Source: Paraburkholderia megapolitana (GTDB taxonomy: Bacteria; Pseudomonadota; Gammaproteobacteria; Burkholderiales; Burkholderiaceae). From it: a DNA stretch of 64,000 nucleotides. Positions 1 to 9,317 of the stretch are shown here, in pieces; position 1 is the first letter of the stretch, and each line of letters opens with the position of its first letter. Under the pieces are notes generated by a model. It had not been told where the DNA came from. It searched no databases and saw nothing but the letters and a program-made list of their open reading frames with translations. The DNA is taken from assembly GCF_007556815.1 (NCBI RefSeq), contig NZ_CP041745.1:186001-250000 (forward strand), read 5' to 3'. A program made the position numbers and the translations under genes.

Positions 1-48
1 CGCGAGAGCGCAGCCGGACGCGGCAAGGCTGTGGAGATTATGAACCGG

Positions 49-72
49 CCGGCGCATGTCGACATGCGCCGG
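49..72. terminator. 24-nt perfect palindrome downstream of the permease
   Basis: A perfect palindrome lies 33 bases beyond the stop codon of the minus-strand permease gene (arms CCGGCGCATGTC and GACATGCGCCGG). It could form a strong hairpin at the 3' end of that transcript. No clear T-run follows, so intrinsic termination is only a guess; a protein-binding site is also possible. Confidence 0.3.
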
Positions 73-105
73 CGTCGCGAGGACCGCGCCCTCGCAGTGT
101 GCGCG

Positions 106-1503
106 CTAGCGATTGCCCTCGGCCAGCTTCGAATGGCGTCGCGAATAGCCGAAGTAGATCACCATGCCGATCACGAGCCAGGCGACGAAGGCGATCCATG
201 TGATCAGTTGCAGATTGAGCATCAGGAACAGGCACGACGCGACGGCCAGCACCGGCACGACCGGTACGCCGGGGCAACGGAATGCGCGCGGCAGCTCCGG
301 GTGCGTCTTGCGCAGGATCAGTACCGCGATCGACACCATCGAGAATGCCGCGAGCGTGCCGATGTTGATCAGTTCGGCCAGCACGTTCAGCGGCACCAGC
401 GCGCCGATCAGGCCGAAGAAAATGCCCACCAGCCACGTCGTGAAGAACGGCGTCGCAAAGCGCGGATGCACGCGTGACAGCACCGCGGGCAGCAGCCCGT
501 CGCGCGACATCGCGAAGATCACGCGCGTCTGGCCGTAGGCCATCACGAGAATCACGGTCAGCATGCCGAGCACGGCGCCGAGATCGATGAAGCCGGCCAC
601 CCAGGGCTGGCCGGCTACCTGCAGCGCGTACGACACCGGGTGCGAGATGTTGGCGAACTGCGCGTACGGCACGATGCCGGTCACGACAGCCGCGACCGCG
701 ACGTACAGCACCGCGCATACGCCGAGCGACGCGATGATGCCGACCGGCAAGTCGCGCTTCGGATTCTTCACTTCCTCCGCCGCCGACGACACTGCATCGA
801 AGCCGATAAACGCGAAGAACATCACGGCAGCGGCGCCGAACACGCCGTTCCAGCCGTTCGGCATGAACGGATGCCAGTTCGCGGGCGTGACGTGGAACAC
901 GCCTACTGCAATGACCAGCAGCACGACGACGACCTTGATCGAGACCATGATGTTGTTCACGCGAGTCGATTCGCGCACGCCGACCGACAGCAGCGCGGTA
1001 ATCGCCATCATCACCAGGAAGGCCGGCAGGTTGAACAGTGTGTGGACGCCTGGCACCGCGCCGGGCGCGGCCGTCAGCACGTCGGGCAGCGAGATGCCGA
1101 AGCCGTGCAGCAGCGACTGCAGATAGCCCGACCAGCCCACCGATACGGCAGAGGTGGCAAGCCCGTATTCGAGCATCAGATCCCAGCCGATGATCCACGC
1201 GGCCAGCTCGCCGAGCGTCGCATACGAATACGTGTAGATCGAGCCGGCCACCGGAATCGTCGAGGCGAATTCCGCGTAGGCCAGCGCGGCGAAGCCGCAC
1301 GCCACTGCCGCAATGAGGAACGACAGCATCAGCGCCGGGCCAGCCTGCACGGCGCCCGTGCCGGTCAGCACGAAAATACCGGTACCGATGATCGCGCCGA
1401 CGCCGAGGAAGGTCAGATCGAGTGCGCCGAGCGCTTTCTTGAGTCCGGCGCTCTGGGCACCGGCGAGCATCTGCTCGACGTTCTTCTTGCGGAAGAGGGA
1501 CAT
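106..1503 (-). CDS. APC-family amino acid permease (cationic amino acid transporter type)
   Basis: Inner-membrane transporter of the amino acid-polyamine-organocation superfamily, about 465 aa with roughly twelve hydrophobic segments. The first membrane segment has the family's unwound-helix motif GVGAIIGTGIFVLTG (about residues 34-48), which forms part of the substrate site. Around residue 230 the sequence FDAVSSAAEEVKNP matches the conserved cytoplasmic loop of YhdG/CAT-type permeases. The start at MSLFRKKN is chosen because GGAGA lies eight bases before it; an in-frame start eight codons upstream has no such site. The family usually takes up amino acids by proton symport. The substrate cannot be read from sequence and no neighbouring metabolic gene hints at it. 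It appears to be a single-gene transcript. Confidence 0.9.
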   Translation of the reverse strand: MSLFRKKNVEQMLAGAQSAGLKKALGALDLTFLGVGAIIGTGIFVLTGTGAVQAGPALMLSFLIAAVACGFAALAYAEFASTIPVAGSIYTYSYATLGELAAWIIGWDLMLEYGLATSAVSVGWSGYLQSLLHGFGISLPDVLTAAPGAVPGVHTLFNLPAFLVMMAITALLSVGVRESTRVNNIMVSIKVVVVLLVIAVGVFHVTPANWHPFMPNGWNGVFGAAAVMFFAFIGFDAVSSAAEEVKNPKRDLPVGIIASLGVCAVLYVAVAAVVTGIVPYAQFANISHPVSYALQVAGQPWVAGFIDLGAVLGMLTVILVMAYGQTRVIFAMSRDGLLPAVLSRVHPRFATPFFTTWLVGIFFGLIGALVPLNVLAELINIGTLAAFSMVSIAVLILRKTHPELPRAFRCPGVPVVPVLAVASCLFLMLNLQLITWIAFVAWLVIGMVIYFGYSRRHSKLAEGNR

Positions 1504-1670
1504 TGGCGAGGGTCTCCTGTAAAGCACGCTTATTGCGCGCCGAATGTCGGGAAACCGTCAATTCTAGCGGATGTGTAGCGGCATGCTTGCTGGGTACGCG
1601 TATCGCGGTGTGACCTGGGCGAGGGCCGCAGCGGCGGCAGCATTGCCGCGCGGGGTTAGGGAAGACTCAC

Positions 1671-2327
1671 TCAGGCGGTCATTGCCGGATTCAGGTCGAC
1701 GAGGCGGTTGCTCATTACGTAGAAGGTGAGTTCGGCGTTATTGCTGAGGCGCATCTTCTCCAGCAGGCGTGTGCGGTACACGCTGACCGTCTTGACCGAC
1801 AGCGACAGCGTCTGCGCAATGTCGGTCAGCCGTTGGCCCGAGGCGAGCATGCAAAGCGTCTGGTATTCGCGGTCGGAGAGCTTTTCGTGCGGCAGTTGCT
1901 CGCCGTCGAACGACACGTAGTTGGCGAGCGCCTCGGCCATCGCGGGGCTCACGTACTTGCGGCCGGCGGCGACCTGCTGGATCGCGCCGATCATCTGCGC
2001 GGCATCGACGGTTTTCGACAGATAACCCGCCGCGCCGGCCTTCAGCGCCCGCACCGCGTACTGGTCCTCGCGATACATCGAGAACATCAGCACCGGTACG
2101 CGCGGTGTCTTGCGCTTGATCCGCTTGAGCACTTCGACGCCGTTCATGTCGGGCAGCGAGATGTCGAGCAGGATGACGTCGTAGGCCTGCTTCGCCACGC
2201 TTGCGAGCGCTTCGGCGCCGGTTTGCGCTTCGGCGACTTCGATGGCGATGCCGCGGTCGAGCAGCAGATGACGGACGCCCTGGCGGACGACGGCGTGATC
2301 GTCGGCGAGCAGAATGCGCAGGCTCAT
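1671..2327 (-). CDS. NarL/FixJ-type response regulator
   Basis: DNA-binding response regulator of 218 aa. The receiver domain covers residues 1-120, with the acidic pair in LLADDHA, the probable phosphoacceptor Asp55 in VILLDISLPD and the conserved Lys in YLSKT. The C-terminal LuxR-type helix-turn-helix spans about residues 150-200 (LSDREYQTLCMLASG, then TDIAQTLSLSVKTVSVYRTR). Its ATG overlaps the stop codon of the upstream histidine kinase gene in an ATGA arrangement, so the two are translationally coupled and almost certainly form a cognate pair. Target genes are unknown. Confidence 0.92.
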   Translation of the reverse strand: MSLRILLADDHAVVRQGVRHLLLDRGIAIEVAEAQTGAEALASVAKQAYDVILLDISLPDMNGVEVLKRIKRKTPRVPVLMFSMYREDQYAVRALKAGAAGYLSKTVDAAQMIGAIQQVAAGRKYVSPAMAEALANYVSFDGEQLPHEKLSDREYQTLCMLASGQRLTDIAQTLSLSVKTVSVYRTRLLEKMRLSNNAELTFYVMSNRLVDLNPAMTA

Positions 2328-3160
2328 GACGGTCCGCCTGCGCTTGAGCGCCGTGCGGTAGCGTGCGGCGAGGTATGCGGAGCGTGCGGCGCGACCGGTG
2401 GCGTGAGGGGCGGCATAAGCGCGAGTAACGCGTCCCACGCGAAACGGGCGCGCACCGTCGTGCCGCGCGCCTTGCCGTCCGCCGCTTCGCGCGCGCTGCT
2501 GACACGCAGCGTGCCGCCAAACGCCTCGCAGCGCGCCCGCATGCCGGCCACACCGAAATGACCCTGCGCTTCGCCGCGCCGACGGCGTGCGTCGCGCGGC
2601 AGGCCGATGCCGTCGTCGCTGATAGCCAGCGTCAGATACCGGCGATTGGTCTCGATGCGCACGTTCGCGCACGATGCGTGGGCGTGCCGGGCTGTGTTGT
2701 TCAGCGCTTCCTGGGCGACGCGAAACACGGCGAGCGTTGCGTCGGCGGGAAGGCGGGTGAGGCGCACGTCGGCGGTACAGACGAAGCTCGTGCGCAGGCC
2801 GGTGCGGGTCGCGAAGCCGCCGGCCCATTGTGCGAGCGTGGCGACGATGCCGGCTTCCAGCGACGGTGCGTGCAGACCGGCGACTGCCTGGCGCGTCGCT
2901 TCGCAGGCGGCGTCGAGCGAACGGTTCGCAACGGCAAGTGAGGCCGCGCATTGCGGCGGTGCATCGGCGGGCAGCCAGGTATCGACACCGGCAAGCGCAA
3001 AACGGCTGGCGGTCAGCTCGGCGCCCACGCCGTCGTGCAGTTCGCGCGCGAGATGGCGACGTGCGGCTTCCTGCGCACCGACGAGTTCGGCGGCCAGCTC
3101 GCGCACGCGTTTGCGCAGTCGGATGAGTTCGTCATCGGCGGTGCAGACAAAAGAACGCAT
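2324..3160 (-). CDS. Cytoplasmic sensor histidine kinase (HisKA_3/NarX type)
   Basis: Sensor kinase of 278 aa, partner of the adjacent response regulator. After an N-terminal helical stretch (residues 10-35, coiled-coil-like) comes the HisKA_3 dimerisation motif RRHLARELHDGVGAELT with probable phosphoacceptor His42. The ATP-binding domain is marked by FRVAQEALNNTARHA (N box) and ISDDGIGLP (G1 box). No membrane segment or sensory domain is visible, so it probably senses a cytoplasmic signal or works with another protein. The start at MRSFVCTADDE is chosen because upstream in-frame sequence has no domain character. About 415 bp of promoter region precede it. Confidence 0.88.
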   Translation of the reverse strand: MRSFVCTADDELIRLRKRVRELAAELVGAQEAARRHLARELHDGVGAELTASRFALAGVDTWLPADAPPQCAASLAVANRSLDAACEATRQAVAGLHAPSLEAGIVATLAQWAGGFATRTGLRTSFVCTADVRLTRLPADATLAVFRVAQEALNNTARHAHASCANVRIETNRRYLTLAISDDGIGLPRDARRRRGEAQGHFGVAGMRARCEAFGGTLRVSSAREAADGKARGTTVRARFAWDALLALMPPLTPPVAPHAPHTSPHATARRSSAGGPS

Positions 3161-3576
3161 GCGAACCTCTAGCCCCCAGACATGCCCGTTGCTTGTACGA
3201 CTTGACGGACAATTGTTACGTTGGAGCGTAACGAAATTTACATTTAGCAACAAATCGGATCTAACCCTGGTGGGGATTCTGACTATCGTCGCTGAGCCGC
3301 GATGATATCCGAAAAAAACCAGGAATACCGATGTAGCAAGGCTTAGAGCGTGGTCTTCGCGTAAAGTCTAAGGTTTGTCAAAGAGTGGGATGTCAGAAAA
3401 ACGCCGACAAGAAAGGTTAAATCCTGAAGTCGAATTTGTAACTACGCCGGTTGCCGCCGGCAGAAGCACGCCGATGGCGCCGCACAAACAAAAACCGGAG
3501 CGCGAGGCTCCGGTTTTGCGGTGACGAAGGGGCCGCAATGGCCCCGAGCAGTTTCGCTGCAAGCGAGCGGCCGGCC
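3161..3576. other. Intergenic region between fpr and the two-component operon
   Basis: No gene is supported here. The right part holds the fpr terminator. The left part is the kinase promoter region and is AT-rich compared with its surroundings. It contains the inverted repeat GTTACG-TTGGAG-CGTAAC at 3215-3232, a possible autoregulatory operator. Confidence 0.4.
3490..3517 (-). terminator. Rho-independent terminator of fpr
   Basis: Inverted repeat AAACCGGAGC / GCTCCGGTTT with a short loop. Read on the minus strand it is followed by TTTTTGTTT and lies 60-90 bases after the fpr stop codon. Confidence 0.8.
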
Positions 3577-4347
3577 TCAGCCGACGAACGCCTTTTCCAC
3601 GACGTAATGCCCCGGTTCGTTATTGCTGCCTTCCTTGAACCCAAGGCTGTCGAGCAGTTCGCGCGTGTCGCGCAGCATGTGCGGGCTGCCGCACAGCATC
3701 ACACGGTCGCGTTCGACCGAGAACGGCTGCACATCGAGGTCTTCGAAGAGCTTTTTCGTGTCGATCAGTTCGGTGATGCGGCCGCGGTTCTGGAACGTTT
3801 CGCGCGTGACCGTCGGGTAGTACACGAGCTTTTCGCGGACGACTTCGCCGAGGTACTCGTGGTTGTGCAGGTCCTCGGTGATGTATTCCTTGTACGCGAG
3901 CTCGTCGACGAAGCGGCACGTATGCGTGAGCACGACCTTTTCGTAGCGCTCGTACACTTCCGGGTCCTTGATGATCGACATGAACGGCGCGAGGCCTGTG
4001 CCTGTGGACAGCAGCCACAGCGTCTTGCCAGGCAGCAGGTTATCGGCCATCAGCGTGCCGGTCGGCTTCTTGCCGATCAGCACCTGGTCGCCCACCTTCA
4101 GATGCTGCAGACGCGACGTCAGCGGACCGTCCTGCACCTTGATGCTGAGGAACTCGAGATGTTCTTCGTAGTTGGCGCTCGCCATGCTGTAGGCACGGAT
4201 CAGCGGTTTGCCCGCGACTTCGAGGCCCACCATCGTGAACTGGCCGTTTTCGAAGCGCAGTGCGGGATCGCGCGTGCAGGTGAAGCTGAACAGCGTGTCG
4301 GTCCAGTGGTGGACGCTCAGAACGGTTTGGTGAGTCAGGTTGCTCAT
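3577..4347 (-). CDS. fpr: Ferredoxin--NADP+ reductase
   Basis: FAD enzyme of 256 aa that exchanges electrons between NADPH and ferredoxin or flavodoxin in the cytoplasm. It has the compact length of bacterial subclass I enzymes (about 257 aa in Azotobacter and E. coli). The FAD-binding motif RAYSMAS is at residues 51-57, the nucleotide-binding STGTGLAP at about 114-121, and the C-terminus ends EKAFVG like proteobacterial Fpr proteins. The start at MSNLTHQTVLSVHHWTD matches the expected N-terminus; an in-frame extension upstream has no family character. It is monocistronic with its own terminator. In related bacteria the enzyme serves oxidative-stress defence and Fe-S assembly; no SoxR or finR gene is nearby. 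Confidence 0.95.
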   Translation of the reverse strand: MSNLTHQTVLSVHHWTDTLFSFTCTRDPALRFENGQFTMVGLEVAGKPLIRAYSMASANYEEHLEFLSIKVQDGPLTSRLQHLKVGDQVLIGKKPTGTLMADNLLPGKTLWLLSTGTGLAPFMSIIKDPEVYERYEKVVLTHTCRFVDELAYKEYITEDLHNHEYLGEVVREKLVYYPTVTRETFQNRGRITELIDTKKLFEDLDVQPFSVERDRVMLCGSPHMLRDTRELLDSLGFKEGSNNEPGHYVVEKAFVG

Positions 4348-4718
4348 GGCTTTGGGTGCAAAAAAGAAGGCGGCCAGATGGACTGGACGTCGGGCACGGC
4401 AAGGGCGATGCATGCGCGCATGCGGAAATGGCAACGATGCGCAGTCCGCCATTCTACCGCGCCTGCTGCCGGTGGGTCGCGGGGCGGTGACTGGGCGGGG
4501 CGTGTGGCGGGGTGCCGCGGAACCTTGCGATGATACCGAAAGCGGTCGTGCGGCGCAGCATTGACCCTGCTGGCGGGACGGCAAAGGCCTTGAATCTAAT
4601 GGGGAAACGCCTGGAAAGCGGCGATTTCCACGCTCGATGAGCGGCGCCCTTGTGCGGATGGGGCTCGGAGCCCGGTCGCCGAGCCGACCGTCGCGGCGCC
4701 TGGCAGCGCAGAACCTGC
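4348..4718. other. Intergenic region upstream of fpr
   Basis: About 370 bases without a supported gene, between the 3' end of the LysE-family gene and the fpr start. It must contain the fpr promoter, but no convincing -35/-10 pair or operator palindrome was found. Confidence 0.3.
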
Positions 4719-5363
4719 CTAGCTATCCGCCGCCAGTTTCGCTCCAAGGCCAACCAGCACCGCGCCGCACACGCCGTCGATAGGCCGGCGCAGCCGCCGG
4801 TAGCCGCGCTGCGTGCGCTCGGTGGCGAACATCAGGGCGACGCTGCCGTACCAGCTCACCGACATCGTCGCGATCATCGCGAGTACGACGCCGTAGAACC
4901 AGACCGGCGGGTGCGGAGGGAACATGGTCGCGAAGACACTGGTCCAGAACGCGCAGGATTTCGGGTTCGTGAGACAGGTGAACAGACCCGAGCGCCAGGC
5001 GCGGAAATACGCCTGCGGTGTCGCTTCAGGCGGCGGCGCGGTAACCGGCGCGGAGGCGTCGTCGCGCTGCATGCTCGCGCGCAGCAGCTTGATGCCGAAG
5101 TAGATCAGATACAGCGCACCCGCAATGCGGATGCCGTTGTACAGCCAGTCGATTTTCTGCAGCACCGTGGCGAGACCCAGCATCGCGAGCGCGACCCAGA
5201 TCGCCGAGGCCGTACCGACGCCGAGCGCGGACACCGCGCCGAGTCCGCGTCGCCCGGCGAGCGACAGCTGCGTGATCATGAAGAAATTCGGGCCGGGGCT
5301 TATCGTCGCGACGAGGTAGACGGCGGCGATCTGCAGCAGGATCTGAACATAGGGCTGGTGCAT
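4719..5363 (-). CDS. LysE/RhtB-family amino acid exporter
   Basis: Inner-membrane exporter of 214 aa, the usual length for the RhtB/LysE family, with about six hydrophobic segments. The family signature SPGPNFFMITQ is in the first membrane segment (about residues 22-32), followed by the typical GRRGLGAVSALGVGTAS loop. Members export small neutral or basic amino acids such as homoserine, threonine or lysine. The substrate is not evident here, and no divergent LysR-type regulator gene accompanies it. The ATG at the listed start gives the expected N-terminus. Confidence 0.9.
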   Translation of the reverse strand: MHQPYVQILLQIAAVYLVATISPGPNFFMITQLSLAGRRGLGAVSALGVGTASAIWVALAMLGLATVLQKIDWLYNGIRIAGALYLIYFGIKLLRASMQRDDASAPVTAPPPEATPQAYFRAWRSGLFTCLTNPKSCAFWTSVFATMFPPHPPVWFYGVVLAMIATMSVSWYGSVALMFATERTQRGYRRLRRPIDGVCGAVLVGLGAKLAADS

Positions 5364-5452
5364 GTCGGTGGGCGGTGTTGCGCGGACGGCAGCCGCTCGG
5401 AGAAGGAAAGGCGATCTTACCCGGGTGAGGCGCGGCCGTCATTCTGCAACCC

Positions 5453-6412
5453 CTACCCCCCAGCCGCCACCGTCTTCCGCCCACGCTGTTTCAGCACCCG
5501 CGCCTGCAGCACGATCACGAGCAGCAGGAACACGCCGCGTATCACCGACTGCCAGTACGCGGACAGGCTGACAAAGCCCAGCCCGTTCTCGAAGTTCAGC
5601 AGGTTGAACACGAGGCCGAGTAGCGCCACGCCCGCAATCGTCATCGCGATCGATCCTTCGCCGCCCGTCAGCAGCGTGCCGCCGAGCACCACCGCCGAGA
5701 TCGCGAACAGCTCCCAGCCCACACCCTCGTTAGGCTGCCCGGCGCCAAACTGCGCGGCGAGGATCACGCCGGCGAGACCCGCGAGCAAACCGCTCACCGC
5801 ATAGGCCGTGACCAGCGTGCGATCGACGTTAAGCCCCATCAACCGCGCCGCTTCCTCGCTGCCGCCGATCGCCAGCGAATGCCGTCCAAAGCGCGTACTG
5901 CGCAGCGCGAGCCAGCCCGCGATAGCGGCTGCGAGTGCGACGAGTCCGGGAATCGGCAGGCCGAACAGGTCGCCCTGACCGAAGTTGCCGAAGTTCGTAT
6001 CGGCGGCGATCGACACCGCGTCGTTCTTGCCCAGCAGCAACGCAACGCCGTGCGCGCCGAGGCTCGTCGCGAGCGTCGTGATGAACGGCAGGATCTTCAG
6101 ACGCGTGATGATCAGCCCGTTCAGCACGCCGACTGCGGCACCCGCCGCCGCGCCGGCAAGCACGGCGACCCAGCCGCCCCAAGGGCTCGTCAGCGCCGCG
6201 ACGACGCTGGCAAGCGCCGCGACCGTGCCGACCGACAGATCGATGCCGCCGGTGATGATCACGAACGCCATGCCGATCGAGATCAGCGCGAACATCGAGT
6301 TGTAACGCCAGATGGTCGTGAGGTTGTATGCGGACGCGAAGTCGGGATAGCGCACGACGCCGAATATGACGAGCGCGGCGAGCGCGATCAGGATGGGCAG
6401 GTTCTTTTTCAT
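5453..6412 (-). CDS. yjfF: Sugar ABC transporter permease, YjfF type
   Basis: Permease of about 319 aa with eight to ten hydrophobic segments, of the BPD_transp_2 family used by ribose/galactofuranose-type importers. The conserved stretch GGIDLSVGTVAAL is near residues 60-72. The coupling motif EEAARLMGLNVDR, which contacts the ATPase, is near residue 190. An in-frame TTG nine bases upstream is possible, but ATG at 6412 has the better-spaced AGGA. It is the last gene of ytfQ-ytfR-ytfT-yjfF and would pair with YtfT as a heterodimeric channel. In E. coli this system imports galactofuranose; here the substrate is inferred only by similarity. Confidence 0.9.
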   Translation of the reverse strand: MKKNLPILIALAALVIFGVVRYPDFASAYNLTTIWRYNSMFALISIGMAFVIITGGIDLSVGTVAALASVVAALTSPWGGWVAVLAGAAAGAAVGVLNGLIITRLKILPFITTLATSLGAHGVALLLGKNDAVSIAADTNFGNFGQGDLFGLPIPGLVALAAAIAGWLALRSTRFGRHSLAIGGSEEAARLMGLNVDRTLVTAYAVSGLLAGLAGVILAAQFGAGQPNEGVGWELFAISAVVLGGTLLTGGEGSIAMTIAGVALLGLVFNLLNFENGLGFVSLSAYWQSVIRGVFLLLVIVLQARVLKQRGRKTVAAGG

Positions 6413-6452
6413 CGGGATCAATTCCTGGAGCGTCGTGGTCGGGCGATGTCAG

Positions 6453-7471
6453 TTAGCGCGAGCGCCGCTGCACATACACCGCCGCGACGATGATCGCGGC
6501 CTTCACAACGAGCGCGGCCGCATCGGGGATACCGTGTGCGAGCAGCGTGTAGCGCAGCAACTGGATGATCAGCGCGCCGATCAGCGTCCCGCCGATATAC
6601 GCCTTCCCACCCGTCAACGCCGTACCGCCCACCGCGACTGCCGCGATCGCATCGAGTTCGATGCCGAGCCCGACCACATTCGCATCGGACGACGAGTTCA
6701 CCGAAATCGAAATCAGGCCAGCGAGACCCGCGAGACCCGCGCAGATCGTGTACGCGATCAGCTTCGTGCGCGAAGTCGGAATACCGCACAGATACGCCGC
6801 TTTCTCGTTGCCGCCGGTGACGAGCAGGTACTGCCCGAACAGCGTCTTGCGCACGATCCACGCGAACAGTGCGACGAGCGCGAACATCAGCAGCACCTGG
6901 AACGGCACGCCCGCGACCTTGCCGAGCGCGATCCACTGGAACGCGGGGTTGTCGAACGCCTGCAGGCTGCCGTCGGTGACGACCTGCGCGATGCCGCGTC
7001 CGGCGATGAACAGCACTAACGTGGCGACGATCGGTTGCACCGATAATCGCGTGACGAGCAGCCCGTTGAACGTGCCGCATACCGCTGCGGCCAGCACCGG
7101 CAACACGAACGCGAGCGCGATGCCGAGCGCGCCGTCGATATGCATGAACAGCATCGGCGCGAGCGCACCGGCGATCGCCATCGATGCCCCACCGACAGAT
7201 CGATGCCCCCCGTCGCGACCACCAGCGTCATGCCGATACCGACGATCACGATCGTCACGACTTGGGTCAGGTTGACGTTGAAGGTTTGCAGCGACCAGAA
7301 GTGCGGCGTGAAGATGAGATTGAAGACGAGCATCGCGAGCAGCACGGCGATCTCGCGCTGGATCGTGAGCCGGTGACGTTTCTTCACCGCCGCTGCCGGC
7401 GCAGAAGGTGCAGCAGCGGTTGCAGTAGCAAGCGGAGCTGCGCTGTCGTTGCGCAACGAATCATGAGCCAT
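6453..7471 (-). pseudogene. ytfT: Sugar ABC transporter permease, YtfT type, with apparent single-base frameshift
   Basis: The gene reads as two overlapping frames. The first (from 7471) encodes the N-terminus through GGIDLSVG, then runs into unrelated sequence. The second (6453-7181) continues directly with MAIAGALAPMLFMHIDG and the rest of the permease, including NEKAAYLCGIPTSRTK, the ATPase-coupling motif. The break is at about 7185-7191. The family expects GGIDLSVG followed by an alanine-serine, and restoring one G or C gives an uninterrupted protein of about 339 aa. Everything outside that point looks intact and well conserved, so this is either a sequencing indel or a very recent inactivation. 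The gene overlaps the 3' end of ytfR by 11 bp. Confidence 0.85.
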
Positions 7472-9077
7472 GCCGGCTGTCCTCCGGGTGCGCGGCGTCT
7501 ACCGCTTCCGCCAGTGCCGACTGGCCTTCGCTGCCCCACGCAATGGCGTCCATGATTGCGGTTTCGCTCATTGCAGCACCATTCAGTTCGGCGACCGTGC
7601 GGCCGTCGCGGATTACGACCGCGCGGTCGGCGACGGCGGTCAGTTCTTCGAGTTCGGATGCGGACAACAACACCGCGAGGCCCGCATCGCGCAGATCGCG
7701 CACGATCTTCGCGACGTCCGCTTTGGCGCCGACATCGATGCCGCGCGTCGGTTCGTCGAGCAGCAGCAGCGTCGGTTGCGCGGCCAGCCAGCGCGCGAGC
7801 AGCACCTTCTGCTGATTGCCGCCCGAGAGCTCGCGGATCGGTTGATCTGGGCTGCGCAGCTTGATGCCAAGCGACGCGACGAAGCGCTCGACGATCGCCT
7901 GCTGCTGTTTCCGGTCGACGATGCCGTGCTTCGCGAGCGTGCGCAGGCACACGAGCGTGAGGTTGTCGCGCACCGACAACTCGGGCACGATGCCGTCGCC
8001 CTTGCGGTCTTCGGTCAGATACGCGAGGCCGCGCGCAATCGCATCCTGTGGCGATTTCAATGCGACCGTTTCGCCGCCGATCTCCACCGTGCCGCGTTCG
8101 AGCGGATCGGCACCGAACATCAGACGCATCGTCTCCGTACGTCCCGAGCCGAGCAGCCCGGCAAGTCCGACGGCTTCGCCACGATGCACGTCAAGCGAGA
8201 CATCGTTGACCAGCGGCCGCGCGCCGACCTTGCGCACGCTGATCGCCGCTTCGCCGCGACGCGCGAGATGCACTTCACGTTCGGCGGTATCTCCTTCCAC
8301 GACGGCGGCGAGCGTACGGCCGAGCATTGTCGTGACGAGCTGGCGCTTGTCCATGTCGGCCATCGTGCTTTGTGCGACGGTCTGTCCATCGCGCATCACC
8401 GTGACGCGATCGCAGAGCGCATACAGCTCATCGAGCCGGTGCGAAACGAAAATCACCGCGCGGCCGTCGTCGCGCAGCTTGCGCACGACCGTGAAGAGCA
8501 GTTCCACTTCGCGCTCGTCGAGCGACGACGTGGACTCGTCCATGATCACCATCTTCGCGTCCGCCGAAACAGCACGCGCCAGCGCGACCATCTGCTGGAT
8601 CGCCGTCGAATAGCTACCGGCCGGCTTCTTCACATCGACCTGCAAACCAAACGATTCGAGCAGCTCGGCGGCACGGCGCTGCACCGTGCGCCAGTCGATC
8701 AAACCGAAACGACGCGGCTCGCGACCAAGAAAAATGTTTTCCGCCACCGAGCGGAACGGCACCAGGTTGATCTCCTGGTAGATCGTGCTGATGCCCGCTT
8801 CGCGCGCGGCCTTCGGGCTGCGGAAATCGATCTCGCGACCTTCGAAGCGCACGCTCCCGCCGGTGCGCCGATACGCGCCCGTCAGGATCTTGATCATGGT
8901 TGATTTCCCGGCGCCGTTCTGACCGATCAGCGCGTGCACTTCGCCGGCTGCGACGCTCAGGTTCGCGCCGCGCAATGCGGGCACGCCGCCGAAGCTGATC
9001 TGGATGTCCTGCATATCCAGCAGCGGCGAACGAAGCGGGTCTGGAGAGGGTGGCGCCTGGCTGGCGGATGCCGTCAC
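7461..9077 (-). CDS. ytfR: Sugar ABC transporter ATPase with two nucleotide-binding domains, YtfR type
   Basis: Cytoplasmic ATPase of about 538 aa with two fused ABC domains, as in RbsA/MglA/YtfR. Domain 1 has Walker A GQNGAGKST (about residues 52-60) and Walker B MVIMDESTSSLDE, with a degenerate signature (SYSTAIQQMVAL). Domain 2 has the atypical Walker A of this class (GLLGSGRTE), a canonical LSGGNQQK signature and LLLDEPTRGIDVG. A GTG start at 9077 is chosen because GGAGGA precedes it by about five bases; 26 more in-frame codons upstream look non-coding. It lies between ytfQ and ytfT and powers the importer. Confidence 0.93.
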   Translation of the reverse strand: MTASASQAPPSPDPLRSPLLDMQDIQISFGGVPALRGANLSVAAGEVHALIGQNGAGKSTMIKILTGAYRRTGGSVRFEGREIDFRSPKAAREAGISTIYQEINLVPFRSVAENIFLGREPRRFGLIDWRTVQRRAAELLESFGLQVDVKKPAGSYSTAIQQMVALARAVSADAKMVIMDESTSSLDEREVELLFTVVRKLRDDGRAVIFVSHRLDELYALCDRVTVMRDGQTVAQSTMADMDKRQLVTTMLGRTLAAVVEGDTAEREVHLARRGEAAISVRKVGARPLVNDVSLDVHRGEAVGLAGLLGSGRTETMRLMFGADPLERGTVEIGGETVALKSPQDAIARGLAYLTEDRKGDGIVPELSVRDNLTLVCLRTLAKHGIVDRKQQQAIVERFVASLGIKLRSPDQPIRELSGGNQQKVLLARWLAAQPTLLLLDEPTRGIDVGAKADVAKIVRDLRDAGLAVLLSASELEELTAVADRAVVIRDGRTVAELNGAAMSETAIMDAIAWGSEGQSALAEAVDAAHPEDSRHGS

Positions 9078-9221
9078 GGGGTCCTCCGGATGCGATGCTG
9101 TATTTCGCGCGGCGGGCACACTGGCCGCGCCGCAAGATGATGGTACGCCGGACAAAGCGAAGCGGCGGCCCGCGCGATGCTCTACGCCTGTTGCGGGCGC
9201 GCCGCTTCCAACCTTCCCGTC

Positions 9222-9246
9222 AGCGGAGCGCTCGACGCTCTCCGCT
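9222..9246 (-). terminator. Possible attenuating hairpin between ytfQ and ytfR
   Basis: Imperfect inverted repeat AGCGGAGCG / CGCTCTCCGCT in the 240-bp gap between ytfQ and ytfR, without a T-run. In many binding-protein-dependent operons such a hairpin keeps binding-protein mRNA more abundant than downstream mRNA. That role here is inference. Confidence 0.3.
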
Positions 9247-9317
9247 CACGCACTGCCCGTGAACCGCGGAGCGGGTCGCGTTGCACGCCGGCCCCGCGCT
9301 ACCTCGTTACGTTTCGA

